Source: Cololabis saira
Taxonomy: Eukaryota > Chordata > Actinopteri > Beloniformes > Belonidae
Assembly (NCBI RefSeq): GCF_033807715.1
Contig: NC_084606.1
Coordinates: 34,503,861-34,567,860, forward strand
DNA length: 64,000 bases
Reading direction: 5' to 3'
Position numbers and translations under genes: made by a program. Below the pieces are notes generated by a model, which made no database searches, was not told the origin of the DNA, and saw nothing but the letters and a program-made list of their open reading frames with translations. Numbering within the stretch: the stretch's first letter is position 1; the number at the start of each line of letters is the position of its first letter. Below are positions 32,340 through 47,300 of the stretch, piece after piece.

Positions 32340-35300
32340 CCCTTCTGAAAAGGGAGAAGACGGTATCGATAATACCTGAATGGATTAATGTGGTCATGAA
32401 GTTTCAGACAGAAATTGAATAAGATCTGCAAATAACTGCGATGTACTGTAACATTTTGTTCAATCTGCATTTGTCAGACACCGTGCACCCCGGAGGAAAT
32501 GTTGGAGACGAGGCTTGTGGTCCTGAAGGGAATCCTGGCGAGCGAGGAGGTTTATCTCATGGAGCTGGATGCCCTGCTGATGGTAACACTCACACATTAT
32601 ATGCAGTACTCCAGTTGTAAAAAATATCAGGGGGGATGGGGGATTTTATCATATGGGGACAGATAATTTGTGCTGATTACAAATAATATAATATATTACA
32701 AATAATAGCACTGACCAAAACAGCTGCAGAAATACTGCAGGAATGACATAGCAGCAGTTAAATGCAGCCTTCTGTAAGCTTTAAATATCCACTGGGCTTA
32801 CATCAAATACATCAAAACACAACAATAAAAAACACTTTTCTGAACTTATCAATATGACTCTGTCCTTCACAGGATAAGTAACATGGATCATTGCAAAAAC
32901 TCACAATCTTAACAAGAATATTTGTCTTATTTCTAGTTAAAATATCTAATTTTAGTAAAAAAATCTCATTACACTTAAAACAAGACTCATCACTGGAAAA
33001 AACAACAATTTCCACCTGTTTCAAGTAGATTTTCACTTAAAATAAGTAGAAAAATCTGCCAGTGGAACAAGATTTCTTTGCTTGTAATCTTGTCCCACTG
33101 GCAGATTTTTCTACTTATTTCAAGTGGAAATTTACTTGAAACAGGTGAAAATTGTCAAATAAGTTATTTTTCTGGTGTTATTTTTCTGGTGATGACTCTA
33201 AATGTTGAAATAGCAGTAAAACTGCATTCATTGATGAAATGACATAAGGGATGGAAAGGAGGGATGGCAGTTTTACAGGGGGGATGATTTGGACCGTTTT
33301 TATTTCAGGGGGGGATGCCATCCCCCCTCGTCCCCCCTCAACTCCAGTACTGGTTATACTGTATGTAGCCGTCATCTTCAAAGGCAAAGCAGGTGTATTA
33401 GTGGAGCACATTTCATGTACAAGGCAGTTCAAAGGGCTTTGCATATAAAGCATACAGCAAGATGCAAAAGAAGATCACTGAAAACTAGAGACGTACAGTA
33501 GAGTACGGATAAATGCACAAAATTCATGTTCCAGCGTGTGGAATTGTGGGAAACCTTGATTGAATTTGAGTTTCAATAACCTGCAGTTTTCTGGGATTGT
33601 GTTTCAAAAATAAAAATGATTATATATATTTATGGTTTCAAAAGAACTGTAGACTATTCTAATAATTTAGTTTAGAAAACCTTCTCTAGTTTACAAAGGT
33701 TGTGCAACATTCTTCATGAATAGAGAAACAGTTTCTGCAGCTTTGGGAATCATCCTGGAGCTGGTTTCTGTCTCTGTAGGTGGATCTTTTATCAGGTTTT
33801 TCACAAAACTAAAGCAACAATTCTGAAATAGCTAAAAAAGATACCACTGCTGGGGTCGGTGTTTCCATTCTTTTTATGAGCAGAGCTCTCCGTTATCACT
33901 CCGTAACGTTTGGTTTTGGACAAATTATTGCAACTGCCGCTTGTGGAAGTTGTGAACAGAAGAAAAAGGTTGATCATTCCAATCATTGTTCAGAGGCAAA
34001 GCCCTCACGTAATGCAGCTATGCATAGTGATTAAGAAGGGTTATAGCTCAACTACATCGTATTAATGAGGCTAATAACAACTGGAAACTAGAGTTTGATG
34101 ACTTTAGATCAGGGGTGTCAAACTCATTTTGCTTGGCGGGCCGGATTTGACCAATTTTTTTCTCGCGGGCCGCACACTCAAAATAACAAAAACGGTGCGG
34201 AAAATGTTTTCTCTAATTCTATTTTTTTACTATTGTTATCTAATCCAATATCAGTTTAGTTAATTTTAAAGGAAATATGCACTTTGTTTACACTGTAAAA
34301 TATATTTCTTCAGGATCTTTTCTTGAAATTTCACGTTTTTTTTCAAATTATGTAAGATACTTTTAATATCATTCTACAAAGATAAACAGAAACAAGTATG
34401 ATTATTTTTATATTTCGCTTTTTTATAGGAAATTTAATTAAAAGCTAAATCTTTCTTATTACATCCGAGAGTGTTTCTTTGTGATTTAGAGATTTTTCCA
34501 GTACAATTAAGTGTATTTATTTTTAAAAATTGGCGCGGATATTTACGCCAGTGTGCCGAAAAAGTCAGCACTTCTTTTTTAACTGTTTTACTTTGTCACT
34601 ATCCTCGTATTCAAAACGGAAATTCTCAGAATAAATATCTTCTATCATCTTTTTTAGCAGTGATATTTTTCCAGCGAAAATATATAATAGTAGTCAGTTA
34701 ATAAAAATAAACGACCGTCTACAAAGAAATAAAATCGGCAAATGCATTCTAGAAAACTAAAAAAATGGCGAAAACTGCTCTCTTTGTGGAATAACGATGG
34801 ATTTGTAGAAGAAATATATTATCGGATATGCTGCGATTCATGGCAATTATTTTTGCCTTCCTTTTTAGTAAATTAACATTTCGTTTTTTTGCGTTGGAAA
34901 CTTCTCGCGGGCCGCATGAAAACCTCTCTCGGACCGCACATTTGACAACCCTGCTTTAGATCGATTGCTATGTCACATCCAGCGCTACTGGAGACATGCA
35001 ACAGCGAAGAAGTATTTACGTTACACTTCTATGATAAACTGGACTATCGACACGTCTGAAAACCCCCTTGCAAAAGCATAAAAAGTTTTTTGCATATTTG
35101 AATTTGTATATTTTAAATTTGAGATGTTTGCATGACGGAATTTTCTTTGCTATATTAAGGTTTTGTGCAATTCTCGTGGTAAAGGAAACGTGACTTCTAG
35201 TCACTTTTATTGAAAACCTGCTGGTATTTTTAACAAAAAGTGGGGTTTTTTTTGCCTGCCTGTGACATGGCTAGTTGTTTTGGCTTGGTCTATGAAGTTT

Positions 35301-38300
35301 GCAGACATTTTGCATTCACACAACACTCATTTAGCCCTGAATTAACCCGCTACAACCTCATAAAGCTGAACAGAGGCGTAACAAAAAATGCTGCGGTTCT
35401 GCCTCCAAACGATTCACACAGCACAGTGAGCTGAGATAAAGCTGCCACGGAGCTGAATGAAGTGTGTGGGGCTTTAGATAGTCGGGTTTGGGATCACCTT
35501 GCGATGCTGCACTGCGCTTTATACACTTTTTTTTTACTTAAAAACTACTGAACAGTAGTGCAATAACACACACACATTGTCCATCTTTAAATGATGTATT
35601 TTCATGTATAAAGACCTCAACTAAAGTGTTTCTGTTTGCATGCACCAGGCAAGGAAGCAGTGAAACGTCGCTTGGCCACAGAACAGAATCTAATAATAAT
35701 TAAATATCTGTCTACAGTGTAAAAACTGCTTCACCATTTGCCACTGGGCTGTATGTTTCACACCCACTCCCACTTCATTTCTGACTGTTACCTCCTGCAG
35801 CTGCACAATATGACTATTCACACTCATCTTCCATGATATGTGTTAAGCATGTTTGCACTCAACCCAAAATGTTGAAAGAGCCCTATTGGACCAAAAACAC
35901 AAAAAACAAATATGTCTGGAGCCGCAAAAAATGAAAAGTCTTGTATAAGCCTTAGACAACACATGCTGCATGTTTCTATATTAGTTATAACTGGGGGAAG
36001 ATTTTTTTTTTTCATTATGCACTTCAAGAAAAAAGTCGAAATGTCGAGAAAAAAGGCGAAATGTCGAGATTAATGTTGAAGTACAATCTTGAGAAAAAAG
36101 TCGAAATGTTGAGAAAAAAGTCGAAATGTCAAGAAAAAAGTCAAAATTTTGAGAAAAAAGTCAGAATGTCGAGATTAATGTTGAAGTACAATCCCAAGAA
36201 AAAGGCGAAATATCGAGAAAAAAGTCAAAATTTTGAGAAAAAAAGTTGAAATTTTGAGATTAAAAAGGAAAAGAAAAAGAAAAAAGAGAGAAAAAAGAGA
36301 AAAAAAAGAGAAAAAAAGAGAAAAAAAGAAAAAGAAAAAAAAGAGAAAAAAAGAGGACCCCTGCACTAGACAACATCATGATAACCATGACATCATAAAA
36401 TGTGAGATATTCCTAACTTTTTGTATTGTGAAGTCCTTCATCATTGTGGTCAAAGTTATTTAAATACTATAGTGCACTGAGAATTGTGCTGAAGGTAAAA
36501 CTGTATGCTTTGTCAAGTGGTGTCTGTCAGATCCCAGATTTCCTCTTAGCAGCAGGAAATGATGGTGCAATGAGGAGTACCACAATAAATTCATGGTCCA
36601 GTTACTGCAACACCTCCATTCTTCCCATGCACTCATTTAATAGAATATAAAGGAAAAAGTTAAGAAATTAAAGCCAGTGCATTTTCTGTGTTGATGGGGG
36701 AACGCTTGTTGTGTTTGTTGATGTAGGGAAATGAATGCATGGGCTTGTTAGTCAAAGTAGAGATACTTCTGAATGTGCACGAGGGAAACTTTGCACACGT
36801 GTTACTGTCCCCATGCGTCATTATTTTTGTACACATTCACCACAGACCATTTCTCTTTTTTATCTTCTGCATTCTACATGTTTTTCCATCTATTTTTGGC
36901 CTAAATTTCAGCTTGAACTTCCTAATTATGTTTTTTTTAAATATATGTCTATCTCTGTAGCCCATGAAGGCTCTGCGGGCGTCTGCTGGGACTTCCCAGC
37001 CAGTGCTGTCCAGTCAACAGATCCAGACTGTTTTCTACCAGGTTCCTGAGCTCAGAGAGGTTCACCAGAACTTCTTCTCAAGCCTGAAGACCCGTCTGAG
37101 TGCTCCCTGCCAGACGGAGCTCAGCGGTGAGGAAGGAACAGGGACGAGGCTCACACACTTCCATTTGGAGGTGGGAGACCTTTTCCTGAAGGTGGTAAGT
37201 TTGCTTTTATTTTGCACAGGTTTTCAGTCTGCATGCATGACAATGCTCTGACAATTTAAGGTGTACAGAAGGGCCGCCCAGTTCATTTGTATCGGACATT
37301 TCATGTACAACGCAATTCAAAGTGTTTTACATAAATTGTAAAAAATGCATTATAAAGTCAAATAGTTTAAAAGCAGAATTAAAGACAGACATATGTTAAA
37401 AAGAATAAAACAAAATAGATATATATATGTATGTATATATATATAGTGAGAGTTAAAAAGTCCTATGTAAGAAAGAGAAATTCAAACTCAAAATTAAAGC
37501 TGAAAGCAGAGATGAACGGGCCCTCGCACTCATGGCCACCCCCCCCCTCCCCCCCCCGGGTTCCTAGGTCAATAATACTATAAAAAGTGCCTTTGCTGTC
37601 TACATAAAACTCAACTTATCATCATAAGCATATCAGAAATGACACCACCCACGACTCTCTATGTCAAACCATTCAAAAGTTATTGCAGAAAATCGGAAGT
37701 ATCACATATCGACCAATCAGATGAAGGGTGGGCGCACTTTTTGGCGTCTAGCCTCGCCACGGCAACGCTTTTGACTGAGAAAAGTAATGCCCATCGTCGC
37801 AGGACGGAGACGCACATTTTGATGTATAACACACCTGGGTGCACATTACGGTTTGGGCCGTATTAACTGCCAAAGAAATGGCATAAATTGTGCCAAAATT
37901 ACACGATTAATTCAAAATGGCCGACTTCCTGTTGGGTTTTGGCCATGGCACCAAGAGACTTTTCTTTAAGTTGCGACATGATACAGGTGTGTAGCGATTT
38001 TCGTGCATGTACGTCAAACCGTATTGTGGGGCTTGAGGCACAAAGTTTTCTAGGGGGCGCTGTTGAGCCGTTAGGCCACGCCCATTAATGCAAACCATTA
38101 AATATCAAATTTTTCACCAGGCCTGGCTTGGTGCAAAATTTGGTGACTTTTTGGGCACGTTTAAGGGTGCAAAAAGGCCCTCATTTCGTCGGAAGAAAGA
38201 AAGAAAGAATAAAAGGAAAGAATAAAAATTCCTACAGATACAATAGGGCCTTTGCACTGTAACTGCTCGGCCCTAATAATAAAATGGTGAGTTGTGTTAG

Positions 38301-41300
38301 GTTGAATGATTACAACGTTTCCTCTTTGCTTTGTGGGACAATCGTCCTTATGGGTACATTAACCTTTCCTTACTCTCTTGGCTGCAACTCGACTGGGGAT
38401 TCCTCAAATGACTACAGATATTTGTTGTGCGTAGATACCAATCAGCAGTCACAGATGGCTTGTTGGCAAGGACCTTTGACTTGTTCACATATAATGATTG
38501 AGTACTTCGCTGACTGTTGGCACTTTTTGTCTGTGACCAGTCTGCACGCTCAACCAGAATGGTCCTTAATGAGGCTAACTTGCATCTTTTTCACTGGAAT
38601 GTGTGAAAGCAGACTGGACTAAACTCTCGGTGATGTCACCTGTAAGGTTTCCGAAGAATGGGTTTAAAGACCACTTGTCTAAGTTCTGGGAAAGTCACAT
38701 TACCAAGCTTCAGTTAATCCAGAAAATGGACAAATGATGGAATCTGTCCACTCATACTTACAACAGATGCCGCTACTGAAACAAGGACTGCTGGAGCGTT
38801 GACTGAGTCCTGCTGGAGCTACTACAGCCATCCAGCAGCTGGCTGGCCTAGCTGCAGTCCCACCAGGGGGCTCAGCTGGAGCGGCCTGCACCAGACACGG
38901 TTGGAGAGCAGCTCTGACGCTGACGAGCAGGGAGTTTTCTACCTGAGCTCCCACAGCCAAGTGGGGGATAATAGCCAGATCAGCTACATCCAGTACTCGA
39001 GTTGTAAAAAGAAATCAGGGGGAGTGGTGGATTTTATCATATGGGGACAGATAATTTGTGCTGATTACTAGGGATGTTAATAATTAATCGATTTTCGATT
39101 AATTGCCGTTATGAAATTACCCGATTAAAATTAACGATTACAATTAATCTTTTTTTTTTTTTTTTTTTATCCCGGTTTTGTCCCCATTTTATCACCCAGT
39201 GCTCCTACCTAACAGTCCTGTGCATTGCCATCCTCTACCAACCCTGGGAGGGCCCTGCACTGAGCTCAGGTCTCCTCCTTTTTCCATCTCCGTAATATTG
39301 CAAAGATTAGGAAAATCCTCTCGCAGAGTGATGCAGAAAAACTAGTTCATGCGTTTGTATCTTCTAGACTAGATTACTGTAATGTGTTGTTAGCAGGATG
39401 TCCAAGTAATTTGCTGAATAGGCTCCAGCTGATCCAAAATGCAGCAGCACGAGTACTGACAGGAATTAGCAGGAGAGACCACGTCTCTCCAGTGTTAGCG
39501 TCGCTCCATTGGTTACCCGTAAAATTCAGAATCCAGTTTAAAATTCTATTACTTGCGTATAAAGCCCAAAACGGCTTAGCTCCGCATTATTTGCAAGACC
39601 TGATAGTGCCTTATGTTCCTGTCAGAGCTCTCCGTTCTCAGAGTGCAGGTTTACTCGTAGTTCCTAGAGTATCTAAATGTAGATTTGGAGGGCGGGCGTT
39701 CTGCTATCAGGCACCACTACTATGGAACCAACTTCCAATCTGGGTTAAGGAGGCTGACACCACCTCCACCTTTAAAACTAAACTTAAAACATTTCTGTTT
39801 AGTAAAGCCTATAGTTAGTAAACCTCTAGCTGGCGTTGGTAAATCTCTAGGTAGTGTAAACTTTAGTGTGTCAGAGTCGCTCCTGTAGTTTCTTGTGCTG
39901 GCCCCCCCTTCTCCTCCCTTTTCTCTCTTTTGTCCATGTTGCAGCATCCTTTGCCGGACACCGGAACCTGCAGGTGGTCGTGGGTGGCTTGTAGCTTGCA
40001 TTACGGAGCACAAGTCTTTCCCTGACCCTGCACCCCAACCTGGGACTTGCTGATTGGGCCGGAGCTTCGGGAGCTGCGTGCTGGCCTGCGGTCCCCACCC
40101 CTGGTCATCCCGTTGCTGATTCCACCTGCCTGCTGTGCTGTTGCCGTCCCTGACCCACCAGTCTGGCCCTCGGCAGGAGGGTCCCCCCTTATGAGCCTGG
40201 TCCTGCTCAAGGTTTCTTCCCTCCTAAAGGGGAGTTTTTCCTTGCCGCTGTTTGGCTTAAGGTTTTTCTCCCACTAGGGGAGTTTTTACCTGCCATTGTT
40301 TATGTAATAACTGCTCGGGGGTCATGTTCTGGGTATGGGTCTCTGTAAAGCGTCTAGAGACAACTCTGTTGTATTAGACGCTATATAAATAAAATTGAAT
40401 TGAATTGAATTGAATTGAATCCTTAACCTGAGAAGTGAGCAGGCCGCATCTTTTCACCAGACAGGGTGGGGCTTCTCCGGCCGAACGTAGCGCGTGGAAG
40501 GATCACGTTATTCCGGCCGGATCCTCCCCACCCCATCTGGCGCCCCGGTTGGCCAAAGGGGGCATGTGTAGCCCAGGACTGTGTGCATGTTTTTGTGAGG
40601 GTAGCTCCCATTAGCTACCCAGGGGAACACGGGGAGAACATGCAAACTCCACACAGAAAGATCCTTTCGCCAACCCCACCCAGGGTGTGGGTGCTGAAGT
40701 CATGGGGGAACTAACACGCACTTCAGCGCCGACAGCGTCCCCGGCGGGAATCGAACCCAGGACCTTCTTGGCTCTGCGTTGTTGTAACGCGGAACCATAA
40801 ATCAGCCTTCACCCGGTACATACATAGGTTCCTCTAAACATCTGTCCCCGCTACAGTTTTAACTAAAAGAAAATGTGCTCCAATACAGCAGGTCTCATAA
40901 TTTTATTTTGAACACTGCCAAAACTCTAACTTAAAACGTAACTATAACTTAAAATTTGCTTGACACAAATGACACTATTATGGCTTCTGCTACTACTAAT
41001 AGCCTTGAAGTGCACTTTATATTATATTCCTTGTGGTACAAAAATGTCTTTTTGTTACTTTTGTATCAAATAAATATTTGATTAAGGAATACATTAAAAT
41101 GTCCTTTGTATTTTATATAAGCAAAAAAAATTATGTTTGTATCTCAGATGGGGGAAAAACGCCGCTTATCAACTAATCGATGATCGATCGATAAGGTTAT
41201 CAACTATCAATTAATGAAATAATCGATAATTTGCATCCCTAGCTGATGGATGTGAAATCTATTTCCGTTGTAAAGTTGGATATATTAAGATTAGGGTCGA

Positions 41301-44300
41301 GGGATTCTTTATCGGAGCCCGTTGGTCATGGTTATCCAACAGGCCTTTTCACGCACTCAGGGTTTCTTCTCTCACTCCTTTTGAAATGCAACATGGAGCT
41401 GCTGTAAACACATTGTATGTACCCGTCATATTTTATAGGGCGAGTTGTTGTATGGTCAGCGAGTGCAGAGGAGAAGTGTGAGGTTTAAAGACACTGTAAA
41501 TTTGTCCTTCAAAACCCCCTTTCTGTCGTTTTTGCAGGTGAACCAGATTGGCCTGTACGGAGGCTTCATTGAAAACTACGAGAAAGCTGTTGACATCGTC
41601 AGGAAGTGCACGCAGTCCGATCCTCGCTTTCGAACTCTTGCAGAGGTACAAAAACACCTTCATGTTTGCATGGATGCAAAGATGACTACACATCTAAAAT
41701 GCTTTATTCATGACAGCTTGGTGTAATCTAATGTACCCTACTTGGCCCTACCCCTCAGTTTAACATCCTGCTGGGTGGATTATGTTGCCTATTTTCATTT
41801 GTAATAAAGCAGTAGTCGTTAAAAGACTCTTTAATTAATAAAAAAGAAAAGGCACAGCGTCCCAGCATATTTCTGCCACGTAAATCCAGCTGGTAGGACT
41901 AAGAGGAGGAACTGACCAGAGCTGGTAGTAACGAGTTACATTTACTCCGTTACATTTACTTGAGTAAGTTTTGGGAAATGTTGTACTTTTAGGAGTAGTT
42001 TTGGATCACTATACTTTTTACTTTTACTTGAGTAGATTTGTGAAGAAGAAACTGTTCCTCTTACTCCGTTACATTAGGCTACGTTGAGCTGTTACTTTTC
42101 TTTTATCCCTTTTATCCACGTACGCGTCAATCTCATGACATCACTGGGTGATTCTTTGGGAAAGATTTTTGTTTTTGCATGTTTTGTCACATTTACACAG
42201 ACTCAAACACACACAGAGTTTCTATGAGTTCATGCTTGTTCTAGTTCTGCCTGGTTAAAAAAGAAAAGTACAAAGGTTTGACATTTTGTGCTACTTGTGC
42301 TTAATTTATTTTTTTATTCTGTTATTATTTTATTTATTTTATTATTTATTAAAGTACTTGAATTTACTTTAAGATTATTTTAATTTAAGCTATTTTTTAT
42401 TTTTTATTTATTTTATTTTATTATTTTATTGATTTAATTTCCCTGAAGATTATTATTTATACTTTTGTCTGTTTGAATGGTTGTGTTAAAAAAATAAATC
42501 AGACGTTACTCAACAGTTACTCAGTACTTGAGTAGTTTTTTCACCAAGTACTTTTTTACTTTTATTCAAGTAATTATTTGGATGAATACTTTTTACTTCT
42601 AGAGTCATATTATTCTGAAGTAACAGTACTTTTACTTGAGTGTAATTTTTGGCTCCTCTACCCAGCTCTGGAACTGACACAGGGCTTTAATCTGTTGTCG
42701 TTCCAGAGAATGATGGCCAACAACGGTGCAGACAAAGCCCGGACTAAATACACGTTTGAAGGTATGTATTGTAGGTGAATGTTTTTGCAGGACATGGTTT
42801 TGTCCGTCAGGGTCTGACGGCTGTTTTTCCCTTTCCAGCTCTACTGTACAAACCTTTGGACAGAGTTACCAAGACAATATTAGCCCTGCAGGTGAGGGAG
42901 CAAACATTTATCACCCTCATACCCAACATATATACAGCCCGGTGCAGCAGTTTCTGTTCATGTGATGATGTAACCCGTCTCTGTTGTCTCGTAGGAACTT
43001 CTGAAGTCGACACCAGAGGAACACAGAGATTTTGTAGCTCTACAGGAAGCTCTCAGGCTGTCTCGCAGCTTTCTGTCTGGAGTCAACGAGAGTTCACAGT
43101 GTAAACGAGAGGTGACGCTCAGTCATGGCATGGTGAGTGTGCTGTCGAGTGAAAACGCAGGTGAAATGGGCCGGGAGAAACATTCGATACACTGCATGGG
43201 CTCCTTTCCTTCCTGCATGGTTAACTCAGAATCTTGATGATGCAGAGCTGCAGGCGTGTGGAGCAGAACCCACACCAGAGTTTATTATGAGCTGAATCGC
43301 TTGCCGAAACAGTCGAGACTGAACAAATGGGATTATTTCTCCATGAACAAAGGACTTTGGTGAATCAGTATCACCATTTTCACCAAGCAAACAGCTAATG
43401 TAGTTGGAGGAAAGGACTTCAGGGAAGATGATAACAGTTGGGAAGTCACAAAACAAACAGACCCCGTCTAGTTCCCTGAATTGTTAGGCTGGCTCATAAC
43501 GCAAGGTAGTAAAGAACTGTTGCTGCAGCTTCATCAGGATCAGTGCTTTATTTAATAGACATACTAAAACAGCGTAGTCTGAGCATACCAGTCTGCTGCT
43601 TAAAAGAAAAACAGAATCCGGCTCAACAACTCCAAGGGCAATGGTGAACAATGTACCATTTAAAAGATGGTTTTAAAGTAATTTAAAACCAGCATAGCTA
43701 TCAAATATTCAGCAACCGCCTATAATCTAAAGATTTGTAACAAAAACAGAGTTTGTCAAAGTGGCAGAAGCCGAGAATCATGAGCTGAATCTGATACCGT
43801 CGGGGTTCAGTTGAAGAAGGTCAGCAGCAGAAGAAAACGCAAAACTGGGAAAGCACGAAGAGTCAGTTTCATAAAGCAAATATAAGCATTGCATGACAGG
43901 GATACACATGCACAGGCAGCAGAGAGATGATGCAAAAGAAAATGGGACTTAATCTAAAACTTTATCTGCCGCACCTAAGTAAGCGTGTCATAAACCCTGT
44001 TTTTTATCATTAGATAAACCAGAGAGAAGCCTACAGCCCCTACGGCCTGCTTATTAGACCCAAAGTGAGGCCCTGGTTGGCCTGTTTCAGCTCTGTTAAG
44101 CACTGGAAGTAACAACGGGACAGGCAGTACTGGAGATGAGGGGGCATGAGGGGGGATGACATCCCCTCTGAAATAAAAATGGTTAAAATCATCTCCCCTG
44201 TAAAACTGCCATCCCCCCTTTCCATCCCTTATGTCATTTAATCAATGAATGTGGTTTTACTGCTATTTCAACATTTAGAGTCATCACCAGAAAAATAACA

Positions 44301-47300
44301 CCAGAAAAATAACTTATTTGACAATTTTCACCTGTTTCAAGTAAATTTTACCTTGAAATAAGTAGGAAAATCTGCCTGTGGGACAAGATTTATCTTCTTA
44401 TTATAAGCAAAAAAATCTTGTTCCACTGGCAGATTTTTCTACTTATTTCAAGTGAAAATCTACTTGAAACAGGTGAAAATTGTTGTTTTTTCCAGTGATG
44501 AGTCTTGTTTTAAATGTAATGAGATTTCTTTTACTAAAATGAGACATTTTAACTAGAAATAAGACAAATATTCTTGTTAAGATTTTGAGTTTTTGCAGTG
44601 ATCCATTTTACTTATCCTGTGAAGGACAGAGTCATATTGATAAGTTCAGAAAAGTGTTTTTTATTGTTGTGTGTTGATGTATTTGATGTAAGCCCAGTGG
44701 ATATTTAAAGCTTACAGAAGGCTGCATTTAACTGCTGCTATGTCATTCCCGCAGTATTTCTGCAGGTGTTTTGGTCAGCGCTATTATTTGTAATATATTA
44801 TATTATTTGTAATCAGCACAAATTATCTGTCCCCATAGGATAAAATCCACCATCCCCCCTGATTTTCTTTTACAACTCGAGTACTGGGGACAGGAACTGT
44901 CCCGGCTCGGCTTCAGTACACTCTGCTTTGGCGTGATAGTGGGAAAGCTGCTAGTGTGTGTTTGTGTGTTCTCCCAGAGGCGCCAGCTGATGCGTGATAG
45001 CTTCGTGGTGGATGCGAGCGAAGGTGAACTACGACACCTCTTCCTCTACACCGACCTTCTTCTGTGCACCAGATTCAAACATGCAGCCTGGGGGTGAGTG
45101 CAGGCTGGGGGCCGTCGTGGTCCGGGTCCTGTTAATGTGTAACAGTAGTAAACCAGCACCCACAATACTCAGCTTTGTTCTCATTCAGAACATACAAAGA
45201 ACACGCTTTGTTTGTTTAAACCTGTGTAAAGAAATAAATCATGCAAGGTTGTTTTTGTGTTTCTTCAAGGAAGCAGAGCCAGTACAGGTTCTGCTGGTAT
45301 CTCCCTCTCGCTGGCCTCAGACTTCACTGTGTTCTGTACCAGCAACGACCGCCTGACATACACGTCCGCTTACAGTCGATAAGAACCAAGATGCACCTGC
45401 TACGGAAGCAGCTGCAACAAAACATGGTGCGTGTTGTACAAACCGATGAACAGTGTGATGAACTAAAACTGATGAGTGAGTGTAAACACTTCTCTGTATG
45501 AAGAAGGGACCCAGGAGCCAGACGTTAGCGGGACGCAACAGGAAGAAACTGGAACAGATGGAGCTGATGCTGCTCACACACTCCCCTGTTCACAGGCTTG
45601 AGCTGCACAGCCCCAGCGGAAAGGCATGCAAAAGCACACAAGCTGCACACCCCGACATGTTTAGCATCGCATTACCTGTCTTGAATAATTTCCTGCTCTG
45701 CTTGTTTCCCCGTAGAGTCAAACGCTGCTCTTCTCCTCTCTGTACGAATTAGAGGAATGGAGAGAAGCCATCCACAAACTTACCAAAGACAGTGAGTTTA
45801 CAGCGCTGAAATATCCTGGAGGCCTTAAGTAGAGCTACTTTTAATCTGGTATGATAGTTTTAGGTGTATAAACACAGTTAAAGCTGAGAAGCATGTTATT
45901 TATCATGAAACTGTATCTAAAATGTAATCACCAGTGACTAAAAAAAACAAAGTTTTACTACTTTCTTAATGTAATAAGAATTGTTTATTTCAAACTAACC
46001 TGAAGAAAAGTACAATGCTGTCATTCAAGCGTACCTGTCTCATTCGATTTACGATTTAAAAAAAAAAAAAATCCATTTATATCTACTATCACATTTTTCA
46101 TGTACTAAATGACTATACTCTGTTTATGTGTCCATAGCAATAGTCAGAAGAGTGTTCAGTGTGTAAAAGGACATATGCTCCACCGTGCCACCCCTGCCTA
46201 CGTTATTCAAACCTTTAAACAATGTCTCAACCCTTAAAATAAATGAACTGGTTGGAACCACAATTTGGAGCACGCTTGTACAGGAAGTCCTCATAGATTA
46301 GTGTCATGTCAGACTTTGGTCCCCATTATGATATCAAAACATACACACACACACACACACTCATAAAACACCTAAATATGGCTCTTTGAGTGCTTCCCCT
46401 AAAGGCTCAAATGCAAATTTTAATCTTGCATCCAGCCGCCAAAGTCTGCAAGCAGACGGCTCTGAGGAGCCACACATCTGCACATGACTAGTACTGGAAA
46501 TAACGTTTAGCTGCCTTTACGAGAAGAGATAAGGAAGAACGTGCCTGCTATGTTTATATTGTACTTCTCAGACACTTTAAGCACATGTAAAATTGATCAA
46601 ATTGCCTTGTTAGTCTGTGACAGAAAAACGCAACTACTTTACCATCTGAGGGGAAATGACTGAATTTAGCTGATTTTGGAAGAAGGGGCCACAGTGATGT
46701 CACTCTTCAGTCCCGGGAAGCAAGAGGTTTCGCTTTGGCTATTACTTTGGGCTTTTCTTCCTCTTATTTTTATGTTTTTGCAAACAGAAGTGACACTGAA
46801 TGAGAATGAGATATAAACCAGGCGTCAACGTTCCAACTTGTGGGTTGAAGCCTTTGTGAAACAAAAAATACAAGAGTTGCAGTTCCTTGACCACTTGGAC
46901 TTCAAAAGCAACTCAATCTCCACCGACTTCCATCTTAAAACATCCAACTTTACAAAAGGAGTAAACTTATTTCCTGCCTGGTTAAAAAAACAGTTTCATT
47001 TTATAAAGCTGTGTACTTAAGTATAATTAGAGGCTTTTACTTTTGATTAACTGTAGGGCTAGTGCCTTGCAAGCTATAATCACTTCCTCATCAACAATCA
47101 CTTTTGCTTTTTTTGTTTTTTGAGATTGGTTAATTCATTTGTATTCCTTTATTTATTTAAAAATAACACAACTGACACCACAGAGGGTTTGTCCAGTAAT
47201 TGTACAGTCAATGCTCTAAATGAACTAGATCACTATCAGGCTCAACATTGTGAATAGGTCATTTATTTTAACTGACTTTTAGCAGTAATGTTTCATGTCC

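Larger units (their letters stand above)
39069..41241. mobile_element. hAT-like element interrupted by a LINE
   Basis: Ends TAGGGATGTTAATAATTAAT and ATAATTTGCATCCCTA are inverted repeats. The flanks GCTGATTA and GCTGATGG suggest a decayed 8-bp duplication. Its interior block matches the element at 8470-8640; here the block is split at TCCTT by a LINE at 39281-40420. Confidence 0.75.

Noticed and set aside
38284..38622. 112-codon cysteine-containing frame in intron 4
   Set aside because: No signal peptide or family resemblance that I can support and no flanking splice sites; left unannotated.
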